64,000 nucleotides of DNA from Pseudoalteromonas luteoviolacea (GTDB taxonomy: Bacteria; Pseudomonadota; Gammaproteobacteria; Enterobacterales; Alteromonadaceae). The stretch's first letter is position 1. Each line of letters opens with the position of its first letter. The stretch is from contig NZ_CP015412.1 of NCBI RefSeq assembly GCF_001750165.1, forward strand, positions 1 to 64,000. The letters are read 5' to 3'. Shown here piece by piece: positions 26,211 through 36,114 of this stretch. The notes beneath the pieces were generated by a model, which saw nothing but the letters and a program-made list of their open reading frames with translations, was not told where the DNA came from and did not search any database. Made by a program: the position numbers and the translations under genes.

Positions 26211-27080
26211 TTACATGTTGTAGTACTTGGTACCAAAACTAACAGATAACGGAGCACCATCAAATAAACAACTTGCAGTTACTTTCATCTTCTTTTTATG
26301 GTCATAATATGTGTGGAAGTGTGTTTTTTTTCTAGCGAGATCCAATTCATGCACCCCAATACTCAGTGCACCTAATAATGCTTCACTGTCAAACTCTTGT
26401 TCTTGAGAGTGTGGAGCTGTTTGTAATAATTCAATCTCAACAAAACTGATAAAATTACCTTCCCCCCACAGAACCATTTTGCATAAGTCATTTTCAACTA
26501 TGATATTTCTTGCTTCATTAGCTTTAACATCTACGAGTTTTTCAACTTCATCCACCTGCATGCCAAGGTATTGGTATGGTCTATGAAACGGAGCAGACAT
26601 AATTGGTAGGCCAAGCATTATAGCTGAATCGAGAGAGCTACCTAAATTTGAAGATGTCTGAGGGGTTACTACATTCTTATTGAATGCAACTCCCATACTT
26701 TTGATGACCTTCTCCAACTCATTTGTATATTCAGAAGGGTCCGAAAAATTACTGTATAGTTTCCCTATCAAGAAGCTTGGTAACTCAACATTTTCTAAGA
26801 TAATTGGCAGAACCTTTAATCTCCCTGCTATTTGATAATTTATGGCGACATCAAGTTCATTTTTGACCCAGGGAGCATTAATAGAGTTGTTAGATAAAAC
26901 CACAGCAAAGTAATCTACGTTATCGATCCCTTCTCTAATCTTTTGAACTAATGAATCACCTATATTCATTTCTGCTTCATCGAGCCAAACTCTAATACCA
27001 TGACATTCGATATCTCGCGCAAGCCGTCTGACAAACTTTTTATCTTTATGATTATGACTTAAGAAAACACTGGTATTCAT
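26211..27080 (-). CDS. TIR-domain protein, probable defence effector
   Basis: The 289-residue protein has an N-terminal TIR domain at residues 1-130 (VFLSHNHKDK, RVWLDEAEMNIGDS, APWVKNELDVA). E75 in WVKNEL is in the position of the catalytic glutamate of NAD-cleaving TIR proteins. The remaining 150 residues form an unrecognised domain with a mixed alpha/beta look (PYQYLGMQVDEVEKLVDV, GALSIGVHELDLARKK). Bacterial TIR proteins often act in phage defence by consuming NAD+ or producing signalling nucleotides. It lies directly upstream of the remnant and the AbiTii gene on the same strand. Alternative roles, such as interference with host signalling, are less likely given the neighbour. Confidence 0.85.
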   Translation of the reverse strand: MNTSVFLSHNHKDKKFVRRLARDIECHGIRVWLDEAEMNIGDSLVQKIREGIDNVDYFAVVLSNNSINAPWVKNELDVAINYQIAGRLKVLPIILENVELPSFLIGKLYSNFSDPSEYTNELEKVIKSMGVAFNKNVVTPQTSSNLGSSLDSAIMLGLPIMSAPFHRPYQYLGMQVDEVEKLVDVKANEARNIIVENDLCKMVLWGEGNFISFVEIELLQTAPHSQEQEFDSEALLGALSIGVHELDLARKKTHFHTYYDHKKKMKVTASCLFDGAPLSVSFGTKYYNM

Positions 27081-27373
27081 CTACCCTCCTGATTGGTATA
27101 ACAATTTAATAGTGCGCAAATCACACAGTTTACTGAGAGGTTAATTTTTAACAGAGTTAATAACTTATTGCCAGTAGCATTAAAAATGCGTGTTGTGGAT
27201 TTTCTAGAAAGATAAAAGTGTGCGACTTGAACATTTGCTAAATATGGAGACTATTTTATAGTTCTAATCTGCAAAATAAGAACACCCACGTCCGTTACTC
27301 GCTCAAAGCAAATAGTCAGATAAAGCCCAAGCCTATTCGTTAAATTGCTGGTTCAGATATTAGAAACTACAAC

Positions 27374-28723
27374 TTATAGTTTACTAATAAACTGTTCAAT
27401 CTGGCTTGTGTCCCATTGCCTTTTTTTTGCTTGTTTAAGCGCGTTCTGAGCTATTTTGATAGACTTCGATTTATTCGTGCTGTGCGTTAGTTTTGCTTGT
27501 AATAACAGTAACTCAGGATCATTTTCATCCTGCTCAAGCGCCACCGTGAGCCACTGTGATAGATTTTCTTCATCACTTGGGTGTTTGAATAAATGCAAAC
27601 TCAGCGCTTTTGCAGCTCTCTTATCGTTAGGTGCAGAACGCTTAAACCATTTTGTTGCTTCATAGGGTGCAAAGAGTTGACTATGTTTATCACCGTATAA
27701 AGTGGCTAATTTGTACTGGGCTGGCGAAAAATGAAGGGCACTGCGTTTTAGCCAGTTTAATGCCACATCAAACTGTTTTTTGTCATGAGTGTTGGTGAGT
27801 AGCTCAACGGCGAGCTTGTACTGTGCAACAGGCAGGTTATTTTTCGCAGCTGCAAGTAATATGGTTAAGTAGTCATTGTCATCTCGCCAGTGGTATTTTA
27901 GTAGTCGACTGGCGTTGTATTCGTTAGAGCTTAACCAGTTGGCGATGTAATATTGTACAAGCGCGTTACCTTGCTCAGCTGCATCAATATGACGCCTGAT
28001 CTGAGCTTTATAATCTTGCTGCTGAAAAGCCAAAGTACGCTTGTATTCTTTACCTTTATACGTTGTGAAATGGTAAATAAGCGAGTGATTCTTTTTGGCT
28101 TTGCCGGGCTTATAGCGCCAAACTTTAACGGCGTTAATTAAAGATGAAGTGAAGATATTCTTAGGGTAATCATCAATAACAGTGATGTTTTTAACAACGC
28201 CGGTTGTATCAATATCAAATTCAAGCCAAACCCAGCCTTCTATCCCTTGCCTTGCTGCTTGTTCTGGGTAATCCGGTTGTTTATCAAAAGTACGTTCGGA
28301 TGATTGTGGATGTTTTTTTGCTTTGCTGAAGTCTGGCTGGTACTTGTCACTGAGGTATTGATAGCCAAATTGGCTTTTTCTTTGTTGTAGGGCTTGGTCT
28401 AGTACCTGCTGGTCTGCGTACTGAGACGAAATAATATGCGCTGTTCTGAGTGCTTCTGCAATGCCATATTCGGCAGCGATTGAAAACCAGGCATGTGAAA
28501 TTGAGAGGTTTTTTTCTGTACCTTGGCCATGGAGTGACATCACCGCTAAGTTATAAATGGCGTCGCCATTACCGAGTTGGGCAAGTTGATAGAATTCGTC
28601 GTAGGCTTTGACGTAGTTTTGTTGTTGGTAATACTGTGTTGCAGTGAAAAGGTCTGCACGACTGCTTGTTGAGAACAGCGCCAAAATTAATATGATTAGT
28701 TCAATAGGCCTGACATGCTTCAT
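27374..28723 (-). CDS. Exported Sel1-repeat protein with TonB C-terminal domain
   Basis: The 449-residue protein has a signal peptide (to about residue 23) and Sel1-like TPR repeats (about 40-110: GNGDAIYNLAVMSLHGQG). A TonB C-terminal-type domain follows at about 150-225 (PDYPEQAARQGIEGWVWLEFDID, NAVKVWRYKPGK). More Sel1-like helices extend to the end (VAQYKLAVELL, PAQYKLATLYG). The TonB-C module here lacks the N-terminal membrane anchor of real TonB, so it is more likely a periplasmic binding or scaffold protein than an energy transducer. It is 294 bp beyond the TonB-dependent receptor gene on the same strand, with a terminator between, so it is transcribed separately. Confidence 0.85.
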   Translation of the reverse strand: MKHVRPIELIILILALFSTSSRADLFTATQYYQQQNYVKAYDEFYQLAQLGNGDAIYNLAVMSLHGQGTEKNLSISHAWFSIAAEYGIAEALRTAHIISSQYADQQVLDQALQQRKSQFGYQYLSDKYQPDFSKAKKHPQSSERTFDKQPDYPEQAARQGIEGWVWLEFDIDTTGVVKNITVIDDYPKNIFTSSLINAVKVWRYKPGKAKKNHSLIYHFTTYKGKEYKRTLAFQQQDYKAQIRRHIDAAEQGNALVQYYIANWLSSNEYNASRLLKYHWRDDNDYLTILLAAAKNNLPVAQYKLAVELLTNTHDKKQFDVALNWLKRSALHFSPAQYKLATLYGDKHSQLFAPYEATKWFKRSAPNDKRAAKALSLHLFKHPSDEENLSQWLTVALEQDENDPELLLLQAKLTHSTNKSKSIKIAQNALKQAKKRQWDTSQIEQFISKL

Positions 28724-28876
28724 GCTGATTAAAGTGGCACCTTGTGATAATTACCCAACCTACATCAGGCGTTATGTTACGTATTTACTATGCTAATTTA
28801 TGTACCTAAATGACCGATTCTACAGCTTTTAAAAACAATTACCATATCTCATAGTACAAGGTGTTTAAAAAGAAAA

Positions 28877-28905
28877 GCTGAAGGCCTACATAAGTAGGCT
28901 TCAGC
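28877..28905 (-). terminator. Rho-independent terminator of the TonB-dependent receptor gene
   Basis: On the minus strand GCTGAAGCCTAC and GTAGGCCTTCAGC form a 12-bp stem with one bulged base and a TTAT loop, followed by TTTTCTTTTT. It lies about 110 bp beyond the receptor stop. Confidence 0.85.
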
Positions 28906-29017
28906 TTAAATCTCCTGGGCAGGGAGAGGCTTTCCTTTGCATATGCCGCTGTGCTTACAACGAACACGGTGCAGACTTGTGCTAATTGCTTGGTTATTTC
29001 ACAAGTCTGCTTTGTAA

Positions 29018-31585
29018 TTAAAAATTGAATCGAATACCGGCTACAAAGCGTCTGCCGTCGGCATAGACACCTGTTAGCGCTTGTTCGACGCCTTCTTCTT
29101 GATAACTAAATGTATGTTCATCGGTTAAATTGATAGCTTCTAAGACGACTGCTAAGTTTTCATTGATGTTATAAGTTAGGTTTGCATCAATTTGACCATA
29201 GGCGTCAATGTAACCAGGCCAATCATTACCTGAGTCATATCCTGAACGGTGGTTATATGAAATACGGCCGCTGAGTGTGTCGTTTTCATAATATGCACTT
29301 AAATTGACCGTGTGCTCCGAGTTACCCGGAATCGTTACGTCGTTACCATCTTTATCTTTGGCTTCACCGTCTACATAGGTGTAGTTGGCAGAAATACCGA
29401 ACCCTTCAAGCAACTCTTGTTGATAGCCAAACTCTAACCCTTGAATTCGTCCTGCGCGACCATTAGAAGGGCGGCTGATCCTGATTGGGGTATTTTCATG
29501 TATCTCTAATGCTGGCGTGCTGTCTAAGAATGATTGAATATCTTTATAGAAGAATACCGCCGAGAACAATCCCGCTTCGTTGAAGTACCACTCAATACCT
29601 GTATCGAATTGCGTTGCACGAAATGGATCTATATCTGGATTACCACCTGTGCCGGTCTGAGTTTCTACGTTATATGAGGTTGAAGCCGTCATACTAGCGT
29701 AGTCTGGACGAGACATCACTCTCGCTGCACTAAAGCGCATTAGTAGGTCATCACTTAAGTCAATGGCCAGGTTAATGCTTGGTAGTACATCAAAGTAGTC
29801 TTTGTCTTGTGTGGTCCACGTTTCAAGACCTGTTGCACCCGCAAATGCAGAAGACTCTTGTTTGGTGTGTACAAGTCTTACACCTAAGTTACCACGCATG
29901 CCATCTGCATCTATGGTTGTTTTAACATAACCTGCTAGTATCTTTTCTTTGATGTCAAAAGTACTGGCTTTTAACACTCTATAGTTCCAGTCAAGGGCAT
30001 CACCATCTTGTCGCACTTTATCAGAGTCAGTAATAGCATAAGCTCTTAATGTACCTGACGAACCTAAACCAGATAGGTAATCGCTAGGCATTACAAGTGA
30101 GTAATCTGCTAAGCTCCAATTGAGATCAGTACGCGCATCTGTCGTGTTTTTGGTATTAAAGCGGCTATGATCTCGATATTTTAAGCCCATTTTTATTTCG
30201 CTGAATACAGCAACATCAATAGGGCGTTTAAAATCAGCTTGGAAATAGCTTTCATCATCTTTTGCATCATTGTTGTCGTAACGCAAAAAGCCGAGGTTCC
30301 ATTTTGTGCCATCTTTCGGATCAGCACCATAAGACGCTCTGACATCTTCTGTTTGTGACGTATCAAATGAATGTACGTAGTTCCCAACCCAGCCTACAGA
30401 GCGGTCAGCTTGTGAACCACCAGAGCCCTCTGTATATCCTAGTTGATAAGTGGATTGCCAAAGTTCGCCCTCGTGCTCAACTTTTAAGTCATACGCTTTG
30501 GTTTTAAGCTTTGAGTTTCTGACTTTTGTTTCATTTAGGATATTTGTACCGTCTGGAGATAAGCCCATAGTGCCACCGACAACCATTTTTCCGACCTTAT
30601 TGTGGTCAATGATTGTGATATCTGTGTATTGAGAATTGCCGCGCTCAGGTAACCAGAGAAAGTTTTGGTTTTCATTATCAGCATCTAGCGTTGAATCTAA
30701 TAGGTTAAATGAAATATCTGTCGCGTCACTGGGGCGATATTGGAGCGCAAGTGTGATACCAGTTCTGACTCGTTCTTGGGAGAACATTGCAGAACCACCG
30801 CCGCCTGGGCTGTATACATCTTCGTGCACGGTACCATCTGCCATGGTGATGTTTCTATCTGTCCAACTCCAAGCCTCAATACCATCACGACGCAAGTTAC
30901 GCTCTTGTCTAATTAACGAGACTAGTGCGCCAAATGTTTCATCATCGTTTTTGAAGTTATACATGATGGACGCTTGTGGATCAGTTTCACCAGAAATTTC
31001 ACTGTGCTGGGCTAACAATGAGCCAGCTATTTTATTCGCTTCCAAATCTAGCGGCTTTCTGGTTCTTACAATGATGGTACCACCGATTGAACCCTCATCA
31101 ATATCGGCTTCTGGTGATTTATACACCTCAAGTCCAGAGACGATTTCTGAAGGAAGCATAGTGTAGTTAAAGCCTCGACTTGCAGCTGAGTTAGTCCACC
31201 AGTCCGTTGAACCGACGGCTTGTCCATTTAGCAATGTACGGTTTTGGCTTTCACTGGTGCCTCGAATACTTACTCTTTCACCTTCACCGAAGTTACGTGT
31301 TAATGAGACACCTGTAATACGTTGAAGTGATTCAGCCACATTCTGATCTGGGAATTTGCCTATGTCTTCGGCGGTAACGGCATCAACGATTGCATCTGCA
31401 TATCGCTTAGTATTTAAAGATTTCACCACACTACCGCGAATACCACGGACTTGAATCACCTCGACTTCTTTTTGATTTGAAACAGCGCTGTCATTTTGCG
31501 CAAATGCATATGGTGAAAAATATAAAGTTGAACTCATTAATGCTGAACTCACAGCCAGCGACAACTTATTCTTATTGTTAAACAT
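29018..31585 (-). CDS. TonB-dependent outer-membrane receptor, second paralogue
   Basis: The receptor is about 855 residues from the ATG at 31583-31585. That ATG is preferred to an upstream TTG because AGGGGA lies 8 bases before it and a signal peptide (to about AFAQ) follows. The plug domain has RGSVVKSLNTKRY, IGKFPDQNVAESLQRITGV, SIRGTSESQNRTLLNG and DEGSIGGTI. The barrel ends in AGIRFNF with the terminal aromatic typical of outer-membrane proteins. It closely matches the receptor at 17330-19978 along its whole length. The substrate is not evident. It is a single-gene unit with a long AT-rich upstream region and its own terminator. Confidence 0.92.
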   Translation of the reverse strand: MFNNKNKLSLAVSSALMSSTLYFSPYAFAQNDSAVSNQKEVEVIQVRGIRGSVVKSLNTKRYADAIVDAVTAEDIGKFPDQNVAESLQRITGVSLTRNFGEGERVSIRGTSESQNRTLLNGQAVGSTDWWTNSAASRGFNYTMLPSEIVSGLEVYKSPEADIDEGSIGGTIIVRTRKPLDLEANKIAGSLLAQHSEISGETDPQASIMYNFKNDDETFGALVSLIRQERNLRRDGIEAWSWTDRNITMADGTVHEDVYSPGGGGSAMFSQERVRTGITLALQYRPSDATDISFNLLDSTLDADNENQNFLWLPERGNSQYTDITIIDHNKVGKMVVGGTMGLSPDGTNILNETKVRNSKLKTKAYDLKVEHEGELWQSTYQLGYTEGSGGSQADRSVGWVGNYVHSFDTSQTEDVRASYGADPKDGTKWNLGFLRYDNNDAKDDESYFQADFKRPIDVAVFSEIKMGLKYRDHSRFNTKNTTDARTDLNWSLADYSLVMPSDYLSGLGSSGTLRAYAITDSDKVRQDGDALDWNYRVLKASTFDIKEKILAGYVKTTIDADGMRGNLGVRLVHTKQESSAFAGATGLETWTTQDKDYFDVLPSINLAIDLSDDLLMRFSAARVMSRPDYASMTASTSYNVETQTGTGGNPDIDPFRATQFDTGIEWYFNEAGLFSAVFFYKDIQSFLDSTPALEIHENTPIRISRPSNGRAGRIQGLEFGYQQELLEGFGISANYTYVDGEAKDKDGNDVTIPGNSEHTVNLSAYYENDTLSGRISYNHRSGYDSGNDWPGYIDAYGQIDANLTYNINENLAVVLEAINLTDEHTFSYQEEGVEQALTGVYADGRRFVAGIRFNF

Positions 31586-32182
31586 GATACCAATCCCCTT
31601 GGATGAAAAATGAACGTAATCACTCAAATGTAATTTTGTGCACTAAGGATTTAACATCATGTCTAGTTGTTAAATCTTGAAAACAGATTAAAAGTTATGA
31701 ATATAATTGTTTTTATTTTTAGGTGTTTTAATATATTGATTTTAAATGTTATTTTAAATTTCGTAGGGTTTTTTTATCTAACAAGTAAATTTACTTGAAC
31801 TTTTTAATTAATAGTTTTGTTTACATTCACAACTAGTGATACTTAATTTTGAATTTTTTCTTCCTTAAAAGAAGTAATGAGCCCTTTTTATTAAGGGTGG
31901 ATAAGACCATCTATGATTAGTGAAGAGGTATTTCGCTCAGTCAGTGATTAGTGGGTTGCTGAGTTTACGACAAAGTAAGTCATGTACTTTGATTAAAGAT
32001 CTTTAGCTGACGTTAGTGTCGAGAGTAATAGAGAGCTGAGTAATATTAGTTACTAAAGGGAAAGTACTTTGCTCATTCGCTGAAAGAGTGGGGGACTTTA
32101 ATTGAGAGTGGGTCGGGGCTTTAAAATTGAAACTAAATGCGTTTGAAGCCCCCTTAATAATTTAGGGGGCTGTTACTATAGA
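31586..32182. other. Long AT-rich region upstream of the second receptor
   Basis: About 600 bp lie between the receptor start and the exporter stop, both on the minus strand. Apart from the exporter terminator at its right end (32147-32171) I see no gene. The 31680-31870 part is markedly AT-rich and may hold the receptor promoter. No operator palindrome was convincing. Confidence 0.5.
32147..32171 (-). terminator. Terminator of the ThrE-like exporter gene
   Basis: AGCCCCCT (32147-32154) and AGGGGGCT (32164-32171) form a GC-rich 8-bp stem with a 9-base AT loop, about 12 bp beyond the exporter stop on the minus strand. Confidence 0.7.
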
Positions 32183-33451
32183 TTATAGACTCTTTTTAGG
32201 TGGTAGCGTGACATTAGCGAAAATGAGCCCTGCAACAAGAGACATGAATATTAAAAAAGTTTGCTGACCAATGTGATCTGCCATCACGAAACTTTGCCCT
32301 TCAATTAAAGAATTTAATCCAATATAGGTTTTGGATCCGGGTACTAAGACAATGAGTCCTTTCATGGTTACGATAGATGCAGGGGCATTTTCTACGCGGT
32401 TAAATATGTTACTGAAAATACCCACTGCGAATGCGCCTGCAAAAGTCCCAAGCGCATAGTCAAAATATATGGCGGCGCTGACAGATACAGCATAGGCAAT
32501 AAACCCAGATGTAATACACCAAGGGACATGCTTGAGCTTGGTTTTAAAAATTACAACGAGGCTGATACAAAGTAGAAATACCGCTAACCAAGCGGTCCAT
32601 TTAGGTAGCGGGTCCGGTTGTACAAAGTCGACTTGCCCAAAAACATAAAAACCAATACTAATACCTAAAAAAGCGCCAAAATATAGCTTGAAAAGCAACA
32701 TAAAGGCATCCATTACCCGGGCTGTACCTGATACCAAATGACGCGCAGAGAGCTCGGCAAACCCTAATGCCAACGCCAGACCTGGTATAAACACAATGAT
32801 TGCAGATAAAACCACCAAACGAATGTTGAGCTGTGGGTCTAAATATGCTGACACCGCGCATGCTGCAAAGGCTGAGGCTATAGCAACCATGGGCTCAAGC
32901 ATGTGAGTAACACGCTTAGAGTGTTCTGACCATAATATGAATAGGTAAACTAAAATTGAGATGACCCCTGACCAAATCACATCGCTCCAACTTGTGCCCA
33001 TGAGCATTGCAAATGCGCCACCTGACACAGCAAATGCTAAAGCCATTTGCCATCTTGTGTAAGGTGAGTCGGCATTTTGAATTTGATCGAGGTTTTCGTC
33101 CGCTTCAGCGATTGTTAGCTCGCCCGCGAGCATTTTGTTAACAACATCATCAGTATTGGCGAGTGAACCTAGATCGTGGTCTCCAGGCTCAACCCTTGCA
33201 ACATGAGTGTATTCCTCTTCGTGCCCGTCTGTCCAAATAACAAAAGTCACTGATGTTGGTGACATCACAAAAGAAGACTTTAAACCAAGGTGTGTGGCAA
33301 CTTCCATCAAATGGGCTTCTAAACGAAAAGCAGGGGTGCCGTATTGGTGGAGCATTTTGCCAAGCTTTACAATAAACTTGCGCTTTTGGGTAAACGTAGC
33401 TGAGTTCAACTGTGCAATACCTAATAGTTGAGAGGTTGAGGGCGAGCCCAT
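32183..33451 (-). CDS. ThrE-family threonine/serine exporter
   Basis: The 422-residue protein has the ThrE layout. A soluble N-terminal domain (about 25-140; KLGKMLHQYGTPAFRLE, YTHVARVEPGDHDLG) is followed by about ten membrane helices (about 150-415). These contain the family features FIPGLALALGFAELSARHLVSGTARV in the first half and LVPGSKTYIGLN in the second. Fused PF06738 and ThrE_2 halves are typical of full-length members. The Corynebacterium prototype exports threonine and serine by proton exchange, and substrate conservation here is inferred. It appears to be a single-gene unit. Confidence 0.87.
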   Translation of the reverse strand: MGSPSTSQLLGIAQLNSATFTQKRKFIVKLGKMLHQYGTPAFRLEAHLMEVATHLGLKSSFVMSPTSVTFVIWTDGHEEEYTHVARVEPGDHDLGSLANTDDVVNKMLAGELTIAEADENLDQIQNADSPYTRWQMALAFAVSGGAFAMLMGTSWSDVIWSGVISILVYLFILWSEHSKRVTHMLEPMVAIASAFAACAVSAYLDPQLNIRLVVLSAIIVFIPGLALALGFAELSARHLVSGTARVMDAFMLLFKLYFGAFLGISIGFYVFGQVDFVQPDPLPKWTAWLAVFLLCISLVVIFKTKLKHVPWCITSGFIAYAVSVSAAIYFDYALGTFAGAFAVGIFSNIFNRVENAPASIVTMKGLIVLVPGSKTYIGLNSLIEGQSFVMADHIGQQTFLIFMSLVAGLIFANVTLPPKKSL

Positions 33452-33690
33452 ATATTTAAGTGTTGATCACTTAAATCCCAAATTACAGTAACTTATATTA
33501 CAGCTAAATTATGTTGTAATTTTGAAGTCTCAACCAGCTGTGCTGAGATTAATAGAATCTTCAAAAACTAGTATACACATAGCTTGCGGCGTAATTAGCT
33601 CTTAAGTTCGACAAGAAACCAATTCAGTATTCATTTCTATAAAACTAATAATAAGTTACGCCGCGCATTCTAACCAGTTTTGTCTTATTT

Positions 33691-34926
33691 TCAACGCATT
33701 TTGTTTGCGTTTTTTTCCTCAATCCACTGAGACATGTACTGCGTGCTACGTAGGGTGTGGTGTTTGAGCATTTGCCCATAAAAATTTTGTGTTCGATGGG
33801 CAGCTAGTTCATTTTGAATATTGGATATTTTGTTTAATAAACGGGTACTTAAAGTGGTTTTATTATATCGATCATACAAAATGTTTAGGCCATTTTGTTG
33901 TGCTTGTTTGAACGCTACTTGATCTTTATAAAGTGCAACAGCAGCATTAATGAACTCTTCATCGTTAGTTGCAACCTTGCCATGCCAAGGTAGTGCGCCA
34001 TGCATTCCTTCAGCTCCTATCTCAGTAGTAACACAAGGCGTTTGGGTTAACATAGCTTCTAAAAGTTTGCCTTTAATACCTGCGCCAAATCTAATTGGAG
34101 ATAGGCACACTCGACTTGCTTTCATCACCTCTAAGGCATCCTCAGCCCAACCTTTAATTAAAAAGCCCGTTTTAGGGTTATTTAGGTCGGTTGCTTTTTT
34201 GGGGGGATATGAACCATAAATATGTAATTGTGCCTCAGGGAGCTGTTTTTTTATTGCAGGCCAGAGTTTCTGCAAATACAGCACAGAGTCCCAGTTTGGG
34301 GCATGGCGAAAGTTGCCAATCGTCATAAAGTGTATACGTTCATCGAATGTAGGTAAGTCAGAAGGAATGGCTTTTAAATCAACCAAAAATGGTAAATGTA
34401 CAAGTAACTCTGGACGTATGTTAAAGGCTGATTGGAGTAGTTCTAGTTCAAAGTCAGAGATAATGAGAGATAAATCACAGCGTAAGATGGCGGCAATTTC
34501 TCTTTTAGCTAATTCGCTATTCAACAATTGATCTGTATGAAAATCTATGTTTCCTTTAACTGCTGTGTGCCTAGCTCCTCTGAGGCTTTGTAAATCCTCG
34601 GTGTCTAGAATTTTCAGAGCGTTCGGCGCATATTTATCAACTCGCCAGCCAAATTGCTCTTCCATCATAAAGCGGTCAAACATGACAATATCGGGGCTGA
34701 AAGCTGTAATATAACTGTCAAAACTGCTGCAATTGAGCGCAATTTGTTTACTTGAAATACCATGTTCAGACAGATCTACCATATGATCTGTTTGTTGCGC
34801 TGGGCTTGCAAACTCTACTTGCCAGCCTTGTGATGTATAAAATTGCAGCAAAGAAAGCATATGCATGCCAGCAGCCGATGAATTTGGCTCAGGCCATACA
34901 TAGCCAATAACTAAAACTTTGTTCAT
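33691..34926 (-). CDS. Glycosyltransferase family 4-like protein
   Basis: The 411-residue protein has a Rossmann-type N-terminal domain (VLVIGYVWPEPNSSAAGMH) and a C-terminal nucleotide-sugar-binding domain. The latter shows FMTIGNFRHAPNWDSV, LHIYGSYPP, and an SRVCLSPIRFGAGIKGKLLEA stretch containing the GxGxK/E-type loop of GT4/GT-B enzymes. It probably transfers a sugar from a nucleotide donor in the cytoplasm. The acceptor is unknown. Its ATG directly follows the stop of the LacI-type gene (TAA then ATG with no gap), so the two are translationally linked. No other polysaccharide genes are nearby, which is unusual for a GT4 enzyme. Confidence 0.82.
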   Translation of the reverse strand: MNKVLVIGYVWPEPNSSAAGMHMLSLLQFYTSQGWQVEFASPAQQTDHMVDLSEHGISSKQIALNCSSFDSYITAFSPDIVMFDRFMMEEQFGWRVDKYAPNALKILDTEDLQSLRGARHTAVKGNIDFHTDQLLNSELAKREIAAILRCDLSLIISDFELELLQSAFNIRPELLVHLPFLVDLKAIPSDLPTFDERIHFMTIGNFRHAPNWDSVLYLQKLWPAIKKQLPEAQLHIYGSYPPKKATDLNNPKTGFLIKGWAEDALEVMKASRVCLSPIRFGAGIKGKLLEAMLTQTPCVTTEIGAEGMHGALPWHGKVATNDEEFINAAVALYKDQVAFKQAQQNGLNILYDRYNKTTLSTRLLNKISNIQNELAAHRTQNFYGQMLKHHTLRSTQYMSQWIEEKNANKMR

Positions 34927-35940
34927 TTAAGATGATGATTCTCTAATTTGTAACGATATGTCTACCAGTGTTCTTACTGGAGGTTGCGATTGGTTGAGGA
35001 TTTCGCTCAGGGCTTGGCAAGTTCGTTTACCAATATCATTGGCATCGATGCGAACAGAAGAGAGTGCAGGGCGCATTAAACGAGAGTCTGCAAGGTCATC
35101 AAAACCAATGACTTTTACATCTTTTCCAGGCGTTAAATTATGTTCACGCATGGCTTCCATGACTCCGTATGCTATGACATCACTAAAGCATACCACTGCT
35201 TGAATATTTGGTGTCGTGCTGTAAATCTCATGAAAGGCGTCTCTGCCACCTTGACGGTTTGTTGGCGCCATAATCTCATATGATTTCACAGGTGTGGCAT
35301 GTGCAGTAATGGCAGAACGAAAACCGTTTACACGCTCATGGTAATCGGATATTTCCTCTGTTCCACCTAAGAAAGCTAAAGAAGTCAGGCCTTTATTTAG
35401 CAAGTGCTCTGTCGCTAAATGCGTCCCTTTTTGGTTATCTGGCAAAATACAGGGCGCATCCGCAAATTGTATTTCACGCATGATATTGATGACAGGAAAT
35501 CCTGACGATACCAGTTGGTTTACCCATTCTTTGGTTGTTCCTGGCGCTGGGACCATAACAAATGCAGACACATTATACTCTTTCAATGTGTTTACCACTT
35601 GTTGCTGACGTTTAAAGTCTTCACCAGTATTAACCAACATGGGCACCATACCTAGTGCGTAAATGTGCTTTTCTAGGCCCACGGCAAGCTGCGCTGAATA
35701 TGGGTTTGTTAAGTCGTTGATCACAACTGCAACTAAATTTGATTTTTTACTGCGAAGGGCCGCTGCATCTCGGTTGTAGACATACCCAAGCTTCTCAATA
35801 GCCTTGAGGACTTTTTCTTTACTTTTGTCGCTTACTTTATCCGAGTGAGTTAATACGAGTGAAACTGTAGATTTGGAAACTTGCGCTTCTTTGGCAACAT
35901 CAAAAATTGTTATTTTTTCTGGTTTTTTGTCGTTGTTCAT
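34927..35940 (-). CDS. LacI-family transcriptional regulator
   Basis: The 337-residue protein has the LacI helix-turn-helix (TIFDVAKEAQVSKSTVSLVL) and hinge-helix region (RDAAALRSKKSN) at residues 8-65. A periplasmic-binding-protein-like sensor domain follows (VAVVINDLTNPYSAQL; VIGFDDLADSRLMRPALSSV). Family members respond to sugars or their phosphates. It abuts the glycosyltransferase gene and is divergent from the S9-like gene at 36115, sharing a 174-bp upstream region. Either could be its target. I see no clear symmetrical operator there. Confidence 0.92.
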   Translation of the reverse strand: MNNDKKPEKITIFDVAKEAQVSKSTVSLVLTHSDKVSDKSKEKVLKAIEKLGYVYNRDAAALRSKKSNLVAVVINDLTNPYSAQLAVGLEKHIYALGMVPMLVNTGEDFKRQQQVVNTLKEYNVSAFVMVPAPGTTKEWVNQLVSSGFPVINIMREIQFADAPCILPDNQKGTHLATEHLLNKGLTSLAFLGGTEEISDYHERVNGFRSAITAHATPVKSYEIMAPTNRQGGRDAFHEIYSTTPNIQAVVCFSDVIAYGVMEAMREHNLTPGKDVKVIGFDDLADSRLMRPALSSVRIDANDIGKRTCQALSEILNQSQPPVRTLVDISLQIRESSS

Positions 35941-36114
35941 AAGTGCCTGATCGCATACGTTGTGCTGATGACGGTTGCATAGTTTAAACCTATCAACTTG
36001 GACTCTGCAACTTACAATTCAAAAGTCGCGGTACTGTATAAAACAATAGTCTAAAAAACAGCTTTTTGACTGCAAAATGTCTCTAAAATACTGCATTGGT
36101 CTAAAAATAAAGAT

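Noticed and set aside
35941..36114. LacI operator between the LacI and S9-like genes
   Set aside because: A GTTTAAAC-centred near-palindrome and two GTCTAAAAA direct repeats are visible, but none has the usual CG-centred LacI-family symmetry.
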